Shown here in pieces: positions 15,651 through 24,824 of a stretch of DNA of 53,668 nucleotides (position 1 is the stretch's first letter; every line of letters starts with the position of its first letter). The notes beneath the pieces are model-generated. The model was given only the letters and a program-made list of their open reading frames with translations, made no database searches and had not been told where the DNA came from. The DNA lies in assembly GCA_900768185.1 (NCBI GenBank), contig CAAGCB010000014.1, positions 1 to 53,668 of the forward strand, read 5' to 3'. Both the position numbers and the translations under genes were made by a program. The DNA comes from Alphaproteobacteria bacterium. Lineage in GTDB: Bacteria; Pseudomonadota; Alphaproteobacteria; CAAGCB01; CAG-977.

Positions 15651-18437
15651 ATGCTTGATCTGCAAAACAAACATGTCGTGCTGATTGACGGTTCGGGGTA
15701 TATTTACCGCGCGTATTACGCTTTGCCCATGATGACGCGTCCGTCGGACGGCGCGCCCGTGAACGCGGTCTATGGTTTTTGTTCAATGATGATGAAGCTG
15801 TTGAAAGACATGCCCGCCGATTACCGCGCCGTGATGTTCGACGCGTCGCGCAGGACGTTCCGCATGGACATTTTCCCCGAATACAAAGCAACGCGCCGCG
15901 AAACGCCCGCCGATTTGAAAACGCAGTTTCCCCTGCTGCGCGAAGCCGTCGCGGCGTTCGATTTGGCGCAAGTCGAAGCCGACGGGTTCGAAGCCGACGA
16001 TTTGTTGGCGACATACGCCCGTCTGGCGCGCGAGGCGGGGGCGAAAGTTACGATTGTTTCGGCGGACAAGGATTTGATGCAGCTGGTCGGGACGGGAGTG
16101 GACATTTTCGATCCGATGAAACAGCGCTCGGTCGAATCGGAACAGGTAGTCGAAAAGTTCGGCGTCGCGCCCGACAAAGTCGTCGATGTGCAGGCGCTGG
16201 CGGGGGATTCGTCGGACAACGTGCCGGGGGTGCGCGGTATCGGAATCAAGACGGCGGCGGCGCTGATTAATGAATACGGCAGTCTGGAAAATCTGCTGGA
16301 CAATCTGGATTCGATCAAACAGAACAAACGTCGCGAGGCGTTGGCGGCGGACGCTGACAACGCGCGCATGTCGAAACGTTTGGTGACGTTGGACGCGTTC
16401 GCGCCGGCGGAAAAAGCTTTGTCCGATTTTGCGGCGGTCGATCCGTCGGTTGAAAAAACGGCGGCGTTTTTCGGCGCTATGGGATTCAAAAGTCTGGTCG
16501 CCAAAGTGTCCGCCGGATCGGCTGTTCCCGCGCCGGCGGTCGCGCAAGCGTCCGGGACGCCGTTGCCTGAAAAAACGGAAAGCAGGCTTGACTATCGCTT
16601 GATTCGGGATTTGAGCGATCTGCAAAAGCAACTGCAAGCCGCCCGTGAAAACGGTTTTGTCGCGATTGACACGGAAACGGATTCCCTGACGCCGACACGG
16701 GCGCGGCTGGTCGGTTTTTCCTTTTGTTTTGAAGCGGGAAGGGCTTTTTACGTTCCGTTGCGGCATAAAGCGAAAGCCGCGCAGACGGATTTGTTCGGCG
16801 ACGCCGTCGCGGAACCGACAATCAAACAAATTCCCGTCAAAGACGCTTTGGCGGCTTTGATCCCTCTTTTGACTGACAAAGGCGTGTTGAAAATCGGGCA
16901 CAACATCAAATACGACTGGCATGTTTTTTCCAACGAAATCGGGGAAATCGATCTGACGCCGATCGCCGATACAATGGTGATGTCGTACGATTTGGACGGT
17001 TCGGCACATCGTCACGGCATGGACGAGCTGGCGGCGCTGTTTCTGGATCGGCGGACAATCAGGTACGCGGACGTGTGCGGCGCGGGACGGACGAAGATTT
17101 CGTTTGATTTGGTCGATTTGGACGCGGCGCGCGATTATGCCGCCGAAGATGCCGACGTGACCTTGCGTCTGTATCTGTATTTGAAAAAGCGGCTGGAAAA
17201 CGAGAAAGCGGTCGCTTTGTACGAAACGCTTGACCGTCCGTGCGTCAAGGTTTTGTTCGACATGGAACGCGCGGGCGTCAAAGTGTGCCAAAAGGAATTG
17301 AGCAAGCTGGGCGCCGATTTCGCGGTCAAGGCGGTTGAAATCGAAAAAAAGGTTTTTGAACGGGCGGGGGAGGAGTTCAATCTGAATTCTCCGATGCAGT
17401 TGGGAAAAATCCTGTTTGAAAAGCTGAATCTGCCTTATGGCGTTAAAAACAAAAAAACGGGCGCGTGGGGGACGGACGCTTCGGTGCTGGAAGAATTGGC
17501 GGAAAACGGTTTCCCGATCGCCGCGGACATTTTGAAATACAGACAGTTCGCCAAACTGAAAAGCACCTACACCGATGCGTTGCAATCGCAAATCAATCCG
17601 AAAACGGGGCGCGTGCATACGACGTTTATGCAGACGGGAACGTCGACGGGACGGCTGTCGTCGAACGATCCGAACCTGCAAAACATTCCGATTCGGCAAG
17701 AGGAGGGGCGCGCGATCCGCCGCGCTTTTATCGCGGAACGGGGAAAGCTGTTGATGTCAGCCGACTATTCGCAAATCGAATTGCGGCTGATGGCGCACGT
17801 CGCCGATGTCAAAGGGCTGAAAGAGGCGTTCGCGCACGGGGCGGACATTCACGCCGCGACCGCGTCGCAGATTTTCGGCGTTCCCGTCGAAGGCATGGAT
17901 CCGATGGTTCGACGCCGCGCCAAAGCGATCAACTTCGGCATCATTTACGGCATTTCGGCGTTTGGTCTGGCGCGCCAGCTGGGCATTGACCGCAAAGAGG
18001 CGCAGGATTACATCAACGCGTATTTCGCGCGCTATCCCGAAATCAAGACGTATATGGAACAAACGGTCGCTTTCGCGCGTGAAAACGGTTTTGTCATGAC
18101 GCCGTTCGGGCGCAAATGCACGGTCGGGGACATGAATGACAAAAACGCCGCCCGCCGTCAATTCGCGGAACGATCCGCGATCAACGCCCCGATTCAGGGC
18201 GGTGCCGCCGACATTATCAAAAAAGCGATGATTCGTCTGCCCGCCGCGCTGAAACGGGCGGGATTGAACGCGAAGCCGCTGTTACAGGTTCACGACGAAT
18301 TGATTTTGGAATTGCCTGCCGCCGAAGCCGATGCGACGCGCGAAACCGTCAAAAACGTGATGGAAAACGTCGTTTCCCTGTCCGTCCCCCTGATCGCCGA
18401 GGTCGGCGTCGCGGACAACTGGGCGGACGCGCATTGA
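15651..18437 (+). CDS. polA: DNA polymerase I
   Basis: PolA fills gaps after Okazaki primer removal and in excision repair. The 928-residue protein has all three domains: an N-terminal 5'-3' exonuclease/FEN domain (LIDGSGYIYRAYYAL, then DGFEADDLLATYA and ADKDLMQLV, with the helix-hairpin-helix GVRGIGIKTAAALI), a 3'-5' exonuclease domain around 310-500 (AIDTETDSL, GHNIKYDWHV, YAAEDADVTL, so proofreading residues are kept), and the polymerase domain with DYSQIELRLMAHV, RRRAKAINFGIIYGIS and LQVHDELILE. Length and order match E. coli PolA (928). The ATG follows AAAGGA. It stands alone just outside the island. Confidence 0.97.
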   Translation: MLDLQNKHVVLIDGSGYIYRAYYALPMMTRPSDGAPVNAVYGFCSMMMKLLKDMPADYRAVMFDASRRTFRMDIFPEYKATRRETPADLKTQFPLLREAVAAFDLAQVEADGFEADDLLATYARLAREAGAKVTIVSADKDLMQLVGTGVDIFDPMKQRSVESEQVVEKFGVAPDKVVDVQALAGDSSDNVPGVRGIGIKTAAALINEYGSLENLLDNLDSIKQNKRREALAADADNARMSKRLVTLDAFAPAEKALSDFAAVDPSVEKTAAFFGAMGFKSLVAKVSAGSAVPAPAVAQASGTPLPEKTESRLDYRLIRDLSDLQKQLQAARENGFVAIDTETDSLTPTRARLVGFSFCFEAGRAFYVPLRHKAKAAQTDLFGDAVAEPTIKQIPVKDALAALIPLLTDKGVLKIGHNIKYDWHVFSNEIGEIDLTPIADTMVMSYDLDGSAHRHGMDELAALFLDRRTIRYADVCGAGRTKISFDLVDLDAARDYAAEDADVTLRLYLYLKKRLENEKAVALYETLDRPCVKVLFDMERAGVKVCQKELSKLGADFAVKAVEIEKKVFERAGEEFNLNSPMQLGKILFEKLNLPYGVKNKKTGAWGTDASVLEELAENGFPIAADILKYRQFAKLKSTYTDALQSQINPKTGRVHTTFMQTGTSTGRLSSNDPNLQNIPIRQEEGRAIRRAFIAERGKLLMSADYSQIELRLMAHVADVKGLKEAFAHGADIHAATASQIFGVPVEGMDPMVRRRAKAINFGIIYGISAFGLARQLGIDRKEAQDYINAYFARYPEIKTYMEQTVAFARENGFVMTPFGRKCTVGDMNDKNAARRQFAERSAINAPIQGGAADIIKKAMIRLPAALKRAGLNAKPLLQVHDELILELPAAEADATRETVKNVMENVVSLSVPLIAEVGVADNWADAH

Positions 18438-18570
18438 CGCCGTTGCCGATAGTGCTTGCCAATTAAAAATTCCGTACTCCGATGAAGGTTCGCCGTCAAA
18501 GTGAACAAGCGCCTTGGCGGGCGCGGAGCCGTGAGAAAGCTCTTAACACATCGGCGCGGACATTGCGCCG

Positions 18571-19218
18571 TCAGTCGTAATATTCCTCGCCGTAATATTC
18601 ATCTTCGTATTCGCCGGCGTCCTGTTGCGGCGGCTGTTCGGCGGGATCGGTTTGCGCTTTCGGGATTTGTTTTTGCGCCGGAATGTTTCCTTCGACGTTG
18701 AACAGGCAATAGCCGTCAACGCATTTGCGCGTCAGCCCCGCGACGGGCGGACAATGTTCGTCCGTTTCGCATTGAACGCAGGTGTAGGGCAGGGTTTTGT
18801 ACGGTTTCGGCTGACAGAACGGCGCGGCGGGCGAACAGACGGCGTCTTTGCACGGATCGGGTTTTTGACAGGTGTAATGCACGGTGCAGAGCATGCCCTC
18901 GGGACAATGTTTGTGCGAAGAACATTCGACGCATCGGTATTCGTGCGGTTTTTCTTTTCCCGCCGGAGCGCAATGCAGACCGTCGGAGCAGGTCGCGTTT
19001 TGACACACGTTGACGCATTGCAGGGTGACGCATTCCTGATCGGCGTCGCAGTCCTTGTTTTCCAAACATGAAATGCCGCTTGCGACGGTTTCGGATCGTC
19101 CCGATCCGAAGCTCATCTTTTTTTGCGGTTTCTGCCCCAGTTTATAGACGGCGGCGTCCGCCGTCCGGCAACAAATCAGGCAAAACGGCAAAAACAAAAG
19201 CAACAATGTTTTTTTCAT
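18571..19218 (-). CDS. Exported Cys-rich repeat protein
   Basis: The 215-residue protein starts with a signal peptide (about 1-23, ending TADAA). The mature part holds about 24 cysteines in repeated units such as CLENKDCDADQECVTLQC, CVECSSHKHCPEGMLC and CVQCETDEHCPP, resembling small disulphide-knotted EB/dickkopf-like modules. The tail is acidic and tyrosine-rich (EYEDEYYGEEYYD). Proteins of this kind occur in uncultured gut Alphaproteobacteria, but their role is unknown; a surface or periplasmic disulphide-stabilised protein is likely. A CC pair at 16-17 lies in the signal peptide, so a lipoprotein is an alternative. The gene lies 23 bp downstream of the outer-membrane barrel gene on the same strand and may be co-transcribed with it. 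Confidence 0.7.
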   Translation of the reverse strand: MKKTLLLLFLPFCLICCRTADAAVYKLGQKPQKKMSFGSGRSETVASGISCLENKDCDADQECVTLQCVNVCQNATCSDGLHCAPAGKEKPHEYRCVECSSHKHCPEGMLCTVHYTCQKPDPCKDAVCSPAAPFCQPKPYKTLPYTCVQCETDEHCPPVAGLTRKCVDGYCLFNVEGNIPAQKQIPKAQTDPAEQPPQQDAGEYEDEYYGEEYYD

Positions 19219-19241
19219 GCGCGTCCTCCGTTTTCAAAAGG

Positions 19242-20450
19242 TCAGAACAGCAACGACACGGCGGCGCGGAACGCCTCGTAATTATCGCCTTTCGCCGCGC
19301 TGAACATAACGTCCCACCCCGCGACGGCGGTTTTGCCCGACAGAAATTTCGTCAAACGGAATCCGCCTTCGTTGTATTCGTCGATGTACAATTTCGATCC
19401 CGTGTATTTCGTGTTGTATCCGAACACGGTCAGCGCGTAGTCGGTTCCGATTGTCTGGCGGATCGCCGCGCCGTTTTTCAGCACGTTGTTCCGCAAGTCG
19501 TAATCGATTTCGAAATCGCCCGTTTTGGCTTTGTAGTCCTGAACGCGCGCATACATGTTCGTAATCGTCAGGCGCGTTGTTCCCGTCAGATCAAACGACA
19601 GGTTGCTGGTCGCCGATCCCATGTACAGAATGCCGCCCGACAGCATGTCCGACGACGCGGTCGCGCCTGCGCGCCCTGCCGCCGTGACCGTCCATTTGTC
19701 CTTGTACAGCGGGATTTGAACGCTCAGCCCCGCCTGAACGGCATAGGCGGACGATCCGTCGGTATCGATATAAGTCAGGGGAACGTCAACGGCGATCGCC
19801 CAGTCGTTGTCGAATTTGTAGGCGTATCCCAGCGGCAGAGCGACGGCGGCGGACGATTTTTTCTTTTTGTCCGTTCCCGTCAGGCGGTGAACCGTCGCGT
19901 GCGGGGCGGCAACGAAAGTGCCGTCGTTTGTTCCCGAAACCAGAATGCGCGAAGCCGAATCCAAAACGGGATTGAAAAACGCCGCGTCAGCCATTTGCCC
20001 CATCAGGGACGACGGGGTACCCGCGACGGCGTCAAAGGGGGTGTTGGTGACGCTTTCCTTTAAAATTTTGGACAGCAGACCGTCTTTGTTTTTTTCCAGA
20101 TAGTTTTTAAAATCGTTGAACGCTTCCGTTTGGGACGTGCCGTCGCCGAACGTTTGGTCGACGCCGATGGACGGAACGACGAATTGCAATTTGTTCGCCG
20201 TGTAGTTCAGCCGCATTTCGATGCCGCGGAAATCCAGTTTGCCCGTCGCGTTTTGCGTGGGATCGTACCCCGCCAGAATCGTGTTCAGTTCGCCGTTTTT
20301 GTATTTGTCGAAAATGTCCGTGACGGATTTGAAACCTTTGGTGACGGAATTTGAATTTTGCGTCAGCGTCAGTTCGAACATGTCGGCGTTGGCGGAAAAC
20401 GGCAACAGGACGGACAGGATAAAAGCGGTTTTAAAAAATTTGTTCATCAA
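19242..20450 (-). CDS. Putative outer-membrane beta-barrel protein
   Basis: This 402-residue protein has a signal peptide (ending PFSANA, about residue 22) and an N-terminal soluble part of ~150 residues. From about residue 195 it has alternating amphipathic strands (AVALPLGYAYKF, WAIAVDVPLTYI, LSVQIPLYKDKWTVTAAGRAGA) and ends with a terminal strand FRAAVSLLF, whose last residue is Phe as required by the barrel-insertion machinery. I do not recognise a specific family. It could be a porin-like or autotransporter-barrel-like protein. The downstream Cys-rich exported protein may be its partner. Confidence 0.65.
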   Translation of the reverse strand: MMNKFFKTAFILSVLLPFSANADMFELTLTQNSNSVTKGFKSVTDIFDKYKNGELNTILAGYDPTQNATGKLDFRGIEMRLNYTANKLQFVVPSIGVDQTFGDGTSQTEAFNDFKNYLEKNKDGLLSKILKESVTNTPFDAVAGTPSSLMGQMADAAFFNPVLDSASRILVSGTNDGTFVAAPHATVHRLTGTDKKKKSSAAVALPLGYAYKFDNDWAIAVDVPLTYIDTDGSSAYAVQAGLSVQIPLYKDKWTVTAAGRAGATASSDMLSGGILYMGSATSNLSFDLTGTTRLTITNMYARVQDYKAKTGDFEIDYDLRNNVLKNGAAIRQTIGTDYALTVFGYNTKYTGSKLYIDEYNEGGFRLTKFLSGKTAVAGWDVMFSAAKGDNYEAFRAAVSLLF

Positions 20451-20518
20451 CGTGTTCCTAAAAAGTCGACTGTTTTTTTTATCTAATCAGAAAAGCGGCG
20501 GTTCGGCAACCCGAAAAA

Positions 20519-20552
20519 CGAAAGGGGCTTTGTCGCCAAAGCCCCTTTTCGC
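20519..20552. terminator. Strong terminator hairpin
   Basis: aaaggggctttg / caaagcccctttt with a 4-base loop, A-run on one side and T-run on the other. It lies directly behind the cold-shock gene (minus strand). Confidence 0.85.
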
Positions 20553-20564
20553 GGTTTTGAAAAA

Positions 20565-20768
20565 TCAGATCAGTTTCAGATTTTCGGCGGAAGTGCGATC
20601 CTTGTGCGTCGTCAGTTCATAGCTGACCGCCTGATCTTCCTTCAACGTCTGCAAACCTGCCTTTTCGACGGCGCTGATATGCACGAAAACGTCTTTCGAA
20701 CCGTCGTCGGGCTGAATGAAGCCGTAGCCTTTTGTTCTGTTGAACCATTTGACTTTACCGTTGGGCAT
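20565..20768 (-). CDS. cspA: Cold-shock domain protein (CspA family)
   Basis: This 67-residue OB-fold protein carries both RNA-binding motifs, GKVKWFNRTKGYGFI (RNP1 region) and DVFVHISAV (RNP2 region). Cold-shock proteins melt RNA secondary structure and act in translation or transcription antitermination. The start is the ATG at 20768, preceded by CAGGAG; the longer frame upstream has no family match. It is monocistronic with its own terminator, and an untranslated leader of 100 bases or more is possible, as in other csp genes. Confidence 0.95.
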   Translation of the reverse strand: MPNGKVKWFNRTKGYGFIQPDDGSKDVFVHISAVEKAGLQTLKEDQAVSYELTTHKDRTSAENLKLI

Positions 20769-21031
20769 GGGGGAAACTCCTGTTAAAAATGACCGTATGG
20801 ACACGGAAGATGTTATATTCGTTTCCCGTTCGGGGGGAATCCCGCTTTGCACGCGCCTTTCGGCAAGCCACATCGCAGAGGAGTATAAAATCTTGTAGGA
20901 AATTGTACGCTTTTTGACGCCGAAAACAAGCGTTTTCGCCCGAAATCGTCAAATAAAATGCTTTTCGGGCTTTATTTTTCCGTCCCGTCTATGTAAAACA
21001 GAACAGTTGTCATTTTTTATCGGTAAAGATT

Positions 21032-22189
21032 ATGTGCAAATTCATTCAAACCACCGAAGACCTGAACAGCCTGTGCGAACGTCTGGCGCGACACCCGTTC
21101 GTTACGGTCGATACCGAGTTTATTCGCGAAAAAACCTACTGGCCGCGGGTTTGCCTGATTCAAATCGCGTCGGTCGACGAAGCGTGTTGCGTCGATCCGC
21201 TGGCGCAGGGAATCGATTTGACGGCTTTGTTCGAATTGATGCGGAACAAAGATGTCGTCAAGGTGTTCCACGCCGCCCGTCAGGACATCGAAATCTTTTA
21301 TCATCTGGACGGTTGCACGCCGTATCCCGTGTTCGATACGCAGTTGGCGGCGATGGTGTGCGGATTCGGCGAATCCGTCAGCTATCAGAATTTGGTGCAG
21401 AAAATGCTGGGAATCGAATTGGACAAGTCCATGCGGTTCACCGACTGGTCGCGCCGCCCTCTGACCGAAAAGCAGATCGTCTATGCGCTGGCTGACGTGA
21501 CGCATCTGCGCGACATTTACAAAAAGATGCGGGATCTGCTGACTGAAACGGGCAGAACGCACTGGGTTGACGACGACACCGCTTTTCTGGTCAATCCCGC
21601 AACGTACGAAAACGATTCTTCCGCCGTGTGGAAACGGCTGAAAATCAATTCGAACAAGCCCGTCTATCTGGCGATGTGTCAGGCGCTGGCGGCTTATCGC
21701 GAGGACGAGGCGAAACGCCTTGACCGCCCGCGCAAGCACATCATGCGCGACGAAATTTTGTTGGAAATCGCCGCAAACATGCCGTCGGACGCCGAAGAAA
21801 TGACGAAAATGCGCGGATTGCCGCAGGGATTCGCCAACGGTCGCATGGGACGCGAGATTTTGAAAATCATAGCCGACGTGAAATCGCGCGATCCGTCGAC
21901 GTATCCCGCCGTGCCGAAGCCTTACGAATTGCCGCGTTCGGCGCGTTCCGTGTCGAAAATGCTGCGGTTGCTTTTGATGATCAAATCGGCGGAATGCGAC
22001 GTCGCCGAAAAGCTGATCGCGTCGCCGGACGAGCTGGATATGCTGGCGGGCGAAAAAAATCCCGATCTGGACGTGTTGAAAGGCTGGCGGTACGAGGTGT
22101 TCGGCAAGGACGCCCTGAAGCTGAAAGCGGGAAAAATCGCGATGCGCTACAGTCCCGAACGCCACCGGATCGATTTGACCGAATTGTAA
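21032..22189 (+). CDS. rnd: Ribonuclease D
   Basis: RNase D trims the 3' ends of tRNAs and other stable RNAs. The 385-residue protein has the DEDDy exonuclease residues in VDTEFIREKTYWP (near 26), FHAARQDIEIF (near 83), FDTQLAAM and YALADVTHL (Tyr near 150), followed by one or more HRDC-type helical domains (RPRKHIMRDEILLEIA and MRGLPQGFANG). Length is typical. No neighbour is obviously linked in function, and it ends in its own terminator. Confidence 0.95.
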   Translation: MCKFIQTTEDLNSLCERLARHPFVTVDTEFIREKTYWPRVCLIQIASVDEACCVDPLAQGIDLTALFELMRNKDVVKVFHAARQDIEIFYHLDGCTPYPVFDTQLAAMVCGFGESVSYQNLVQKMLGIELDKSMRFTDWSRRPLTEKQIVYALADVTHLRDIYKKMRDLLTETGRTHWVDDDTAFLVNPATYENDSSAVWKRLKINSNKPVYLAMCQALAAYREDEAKRLDRPRKHIMRDEILLEIAANMPSDAEEMTKMRGLPQGFANGRMGREILKIIADVKSRDPSTYPAVPKPYELPRSARSVSKMLRLLLMIKSAECDVAEKLIASPDELDMLAGEKNPDLDVLKGWRYEVFGKDALKLKAGKIAMRYSPERHRIDLTEL

Positions 22190-22196
22190 CGGTTGC

Positions 22197-22226
22197 AAAA
22201 AAGCGGGGTTTCAAGCCCCGCTTTTC
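22197..22226. terminator. Bidirectional terminator between rnd and fadL
   Basis: aaaagcggggctt-type stem (aaagcggggtt / aagccccgctttt) with a short loop, A-run left and T-run right, between convergent genes. Confidence 0.85.
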
Positions 22227-22244
22227 AATTTGTCCGTCCGCCGA

Positions 22245-23549
22245 TTAAAAATCGTACTGGAACTGAACGCCCAGAATTTCGGCGTTCACGTCATATTTCG
22301 CGTCAACGAAAGAAGTGGTCGGGACACCGCCGCTCATTCCGCTAGAACTCGCGCCGTTTCTGGCTTTATAGGTCGGCAGGTACAGATGCGCGTAGCCGAC
22401 GTCCATTTTTACGTTTTTATTGATTTTATAGGTGAAACCCGCGGAAATCCAGTAACGGTCGTTGTCGGGAATGCGCACCGTGCGGTATGCCGAACCGGGG
22501 ACGGGGGATTCGTCATAGGAAACGCCCGCGCGCCACGTCCAGCTGTCGTTATAGTACCAATCAACGCCCAGCGCGACCGTCCATGTGTTTTCCCATTTGT
22601 AATAGGACGTGTGGTATTCCAGCGGCGAATCGGAGGTCAGCGTGAATTCGTTGAAGTTCTGCCATTGCGTGCGGCGGATCGACGCGGAATAACCGAAATC
22701 GCCGCGGCGGTGGTATCCGGACAACAGCCAGTGTTCGGGCAGACGCGTGACCGTGCCGCCGACGAAGTTGCCCGCTATATGGAACATGGGCATGTCAAAA
22801 ACGTGGTCGCCTTTCAGCGTGTGTTCGACTTCGGTTGATTTGGTCTGATAGGATAAACCGAAACGGGTGTTTTCGTCGACCTCGTACATTACGCCGAACC
22901 GACCGTAATAGCCCCAGCCGTCAATGTCGAAATCGCTGAATCCCGTGCCATAGGACGTGTTGGTCATTTTAACGCGTCCCCAGCGGGCGATCATCGCCGC
23001 GCCGAAACTGAAATGATCGTTCAGGCGGTAGGACAGGGCGGGGGCGACATCGATGACCTCCAATTCCGAATCGACCGCCAGATCCGACCCGAACCAATGT
23101 TTCGGATATTCCGTCGCCAGACCGAACGGCGCGTACACGCCCAGACCGAAACGGAAATCGTCGTTGATTTTATACTGCGCGAACAGGTTGGGGACGGCGA
23201 CGGGAATGCTGACCCTTTCTTTGCCGGAAACGCGGCGCGCCGTGAACGGAACGGAACCGTCTCTTTTATCGGCGGATCCTTTGACTTCGCCGTGCTGCCA
23301 GATGACGGCGGCGCCGGCTTGGGCGCCCGTGCCTTTCAGCGTCATGCCGGCGGGGTTGAACCCGATGGCGGAATAGTCGTCGCCGACGACGCCCGCGCCC
23401 GCGTAGGAACGCCCCAGTCCCGTCATCGAAAAATCGGTCAGCGAGAATCCCGCGGCGTCCGCGCGCGAATCAAACAGAACGCCCGCGGCGATGACGCACA
23501 AGGGCAGGGCGGCTTTTTTGGAAATCGAAAAAGTCATATATTTTCTCAT
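22245..23549 (-). CDS. fadL: FadL/OmpP1 family outer-membrane transporter
   Basis: FadL-type 14-stranded barrels let long-chain fatty acids or other hydrophobic compounds cross the outer membrane. The 434-residue protein has a signal peptide (ending SRADA), the conserved N-terminal hatch (AGFSLTDFSMTGLGRSYAGAGVVGDDYSAIGFNPAGM, i.e. G-AYAG-A and NPAGM motifs), repeated amphipathic strands, and a terminal QFQYDF. Its start overlaps the stop of the upstream TetR gene in an ATGA (a second ATG lies at 23537), so the two are probably one operon, and the regulator may respond to the transported ligand. Confidence 0.92.
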   Translation of the reverse strand: MRKYMTFSISKKAALPLCVIAAGVLFDSRADAAGFSLTDFSMTGLGRSYAGAGVVGDDYSAIGFNPAGMTLKGTGAQAGAAVIWQHGEVKGSADKRDGSVPFTARRVSGKERVSIPVAVPNLFAQYKINDDFRFGLGVYAPFGLATEYPKHWFGSDLAVDSELEVIDVAPALSYRLNDHFSFGAAMIARWGRVKMTNTSYGTGFSDFDIDGWGYYGRFGVMYEVDENTRFGLSYQTKSTEVEHTLKGDHVFDMPMFHIAGNFVGGTVTRLPEHWLLSGYHRRGDFGYSASIRRTQWQNFNEFTLTSDSPLEYHTSYYKWENTWTVALGVDWYYNDSWTWRAGVSYDESPVPGSAYRTVRIPDNDRYWISAGFTYKINKNVKMDVGYAHLYLPTYKARNGASSSGMSGGVPTTSFVDAKYDVNAEILGVQFQYDF

Positions 23550-24199
23550 CTTTGTTTGTTTTTGTATAAATCCAGAACGGCGTCGGTGTGTTCCAAAATC
23601 ATGGTGATGATTTTTTGCACTTCGCGTTCACCGTATTCCTTCCAGTTCAAATGCTGCAAAATGGTTTGTTTGCGCGCCTTGAACACGAACATCTGCGCGA
23701 ACAGCTGGAACGTGCAGAGTGTGGCGTCTTCGCGGTTCAGACCGTTTCCGGTCGCCTTGATGAACAAATCGGCGTAGATTTCGTAAATCGGCGAAATCAG
23801 TTCGCGGTACAGCGTGTCGAACGCTTCGCCGGGGACGGAATATTCGTGCAGGAAAATGACGACGTCCTCGTTCGGCAGACGTTTGGAACACAGCAGAATG
23901 CACAGTTCCGAAATCAGTTCGAACAACAGTGCGCGCGCCTGATCCGCCGTCGCGTTTTCGTCGGACAACAGTTTTTGCGCGTGCGTCGTTTTATCGCTCA
24001 GTTCTTCTTTGACGCGGGTGGCGATATCGGACAGAACCGCGCGGTACAGCCCCAGCTTGCTGTCAAAGTAATAAGTGATCGCCGAAATATTGACGGACGC
24101 CCGATCCGCCAGATCGCGCGTCGACGTGCCGTAATACCCCGACGCGGCGAACAGATGGCGCGCCGTTTCAAACAGACGCTTTTTAGAATCTTTAGCCAC
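23546..24199 (-). CDS. TetR/AcrR family regulator (CerR-like)
   Basis: This 217-residue protein has an N-terminal TetR helix-turn-helix (RLFETARHLFAASGYYGTSTRDLADRASVNISAITYYFDSKLGLYRAVL, residues 8-56) and an all-helical ligand and dimer domain like that of the CerR/DUF1956 group. It is coupled to fadL by a 4-bp overlap and most likely controls fadL, and perhaps itself, in response to a hydrophobic compound. The ligand is unknown. Confidence 0.88.
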   Translation of the reverse strand: MAKDSKKRLFETARHLFAASGYYGTSTRDLADRASVNISAITYYFDSKLGLYRAVLSDIATRVKEELSDKTTHAQKLLSDENATADQARALLFELISELCILLCSKRLPNEDVVIFLHEYSVPGEAFDTLYRELISPIYEIYADLFIKATGNGLNREDATLCTFQLFAQMFVFKARKQTILQHLNWKEYGEREVQKIITMILEHTDAVLDLYKNKQR

Positions 24200-24278
24200 T
24201 TGCCGTTTCCTTTGTTCAATAAAAAGACGAAAGGACGATACAGGCTTCGATTTTAAAAGTCAATCGTTTGATTTATTT

Positions 24279-24698
24279 TTACGCTTTTGTCCGCGCACGG
24301 TTCATTGTTTCTTCGAACAGGCGCGCGGCGGTCGCGATGCACACGGGGCAGGGAACGACGGGACGTCCGCCTTCGCCTTTCAATTCGCGGCACAGGGTCG
24401 CGCCCGTTTCGTTTTTGAACGCCTGCGCCAGTTCGCGCACCTTTTTATAGGTGTCGGCGCGCACGGTTTTATCGGGTGAACCCGTCGCGTTCATCAGTCC
24501 GGTCAACATGTACGCCGCCGTCAACGCGCCGCAGGTTTCGCCCATGCCGCCCATGCCCGTTCCGAAGCCTTCGGCGATTTTCAAGGCGGTCGATTCGTCC
24601 AGTCCGAACAGGTCGGCGTATGCCGCCAGAACGGCTTGGGCGCAGTTGTATCCTTTTTCGTCGCGCAGGGCGACGGCGATTTGAACGCGGTCGGTCAT
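24279..24698 (-). CDS. C_GCAxxG_C_C family protein
   Basis: This 139-residue redox-type protein carries the family signature: NCAQAVLAAY near residue 19, GMGGMGETCGALTAAYML (about 50-67) and a C-terminal CPVC (about 118-121), with further Cys at 103. The conserved cysteines may bind a metal cluster, and genes of this family are common in anaerobes. The ATG at 24698 is preceded by GGAG. It is divergent from rubrerythrin with a shared 126-bp promoter region, so a joint role in redox or oxygen stress is plausible. Confidence 0.88.
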   Translation of the reverse strand: MTDRVQIAVALRDEKGYNCAQAVLAAYADLFGLDESTALKIAEGFGTGMGGMGETCGALTAAYMLTGLMNATGSPDKTVRADTYKKVRELAQAFKNETGATLCRELKGEGGRPVVPCPVCIATAARLFEETMNRARTKA

Positions 24699-24725
24699 AA
24701 TCGATACTCCTATACAAAACGCCCC

Positions 24726-24754
24726 AGTATAGTTCTTTGGGACAGCGGCTGCAA
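24726..24754 (-). promoter_or_regulatory. Promoter of the C_GCAxxG_C_C gene
   Basis: On the minus strand TTGCAG (24754-24749) and TATACT (24731-24726) are 17 bp apart, a good sigma-70 match, 28 bp before the start codon. Confidence 0.6.
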
Positions 24755-24762
24755 TCCTTTGC

Positions 24763-24790
24763 TTGATTTGTTTTGCAAAGTGTGTAGAGT
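24763..24790 (+). promoter_or_regulatory. Promoter candidate of rubrerythrin
   Basis: TTGATT and TAGAGT with a 16-bp spacer, 34 bp before the rubrerythrin start; back to back with the minus-strand promoter. Confidence 0.4.
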
Positions 24791-24824
24791 TTTTTAAAGC
24801 CACTTTTTTTAATAGGAGAATGAA

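Noticed and set aside
15783..17699. Long minus-strand frame opposite polA
   Set aside because: Same kind of shadow: low-complexity Arg/Gln/Phe composition opposite a fully conserved polA.
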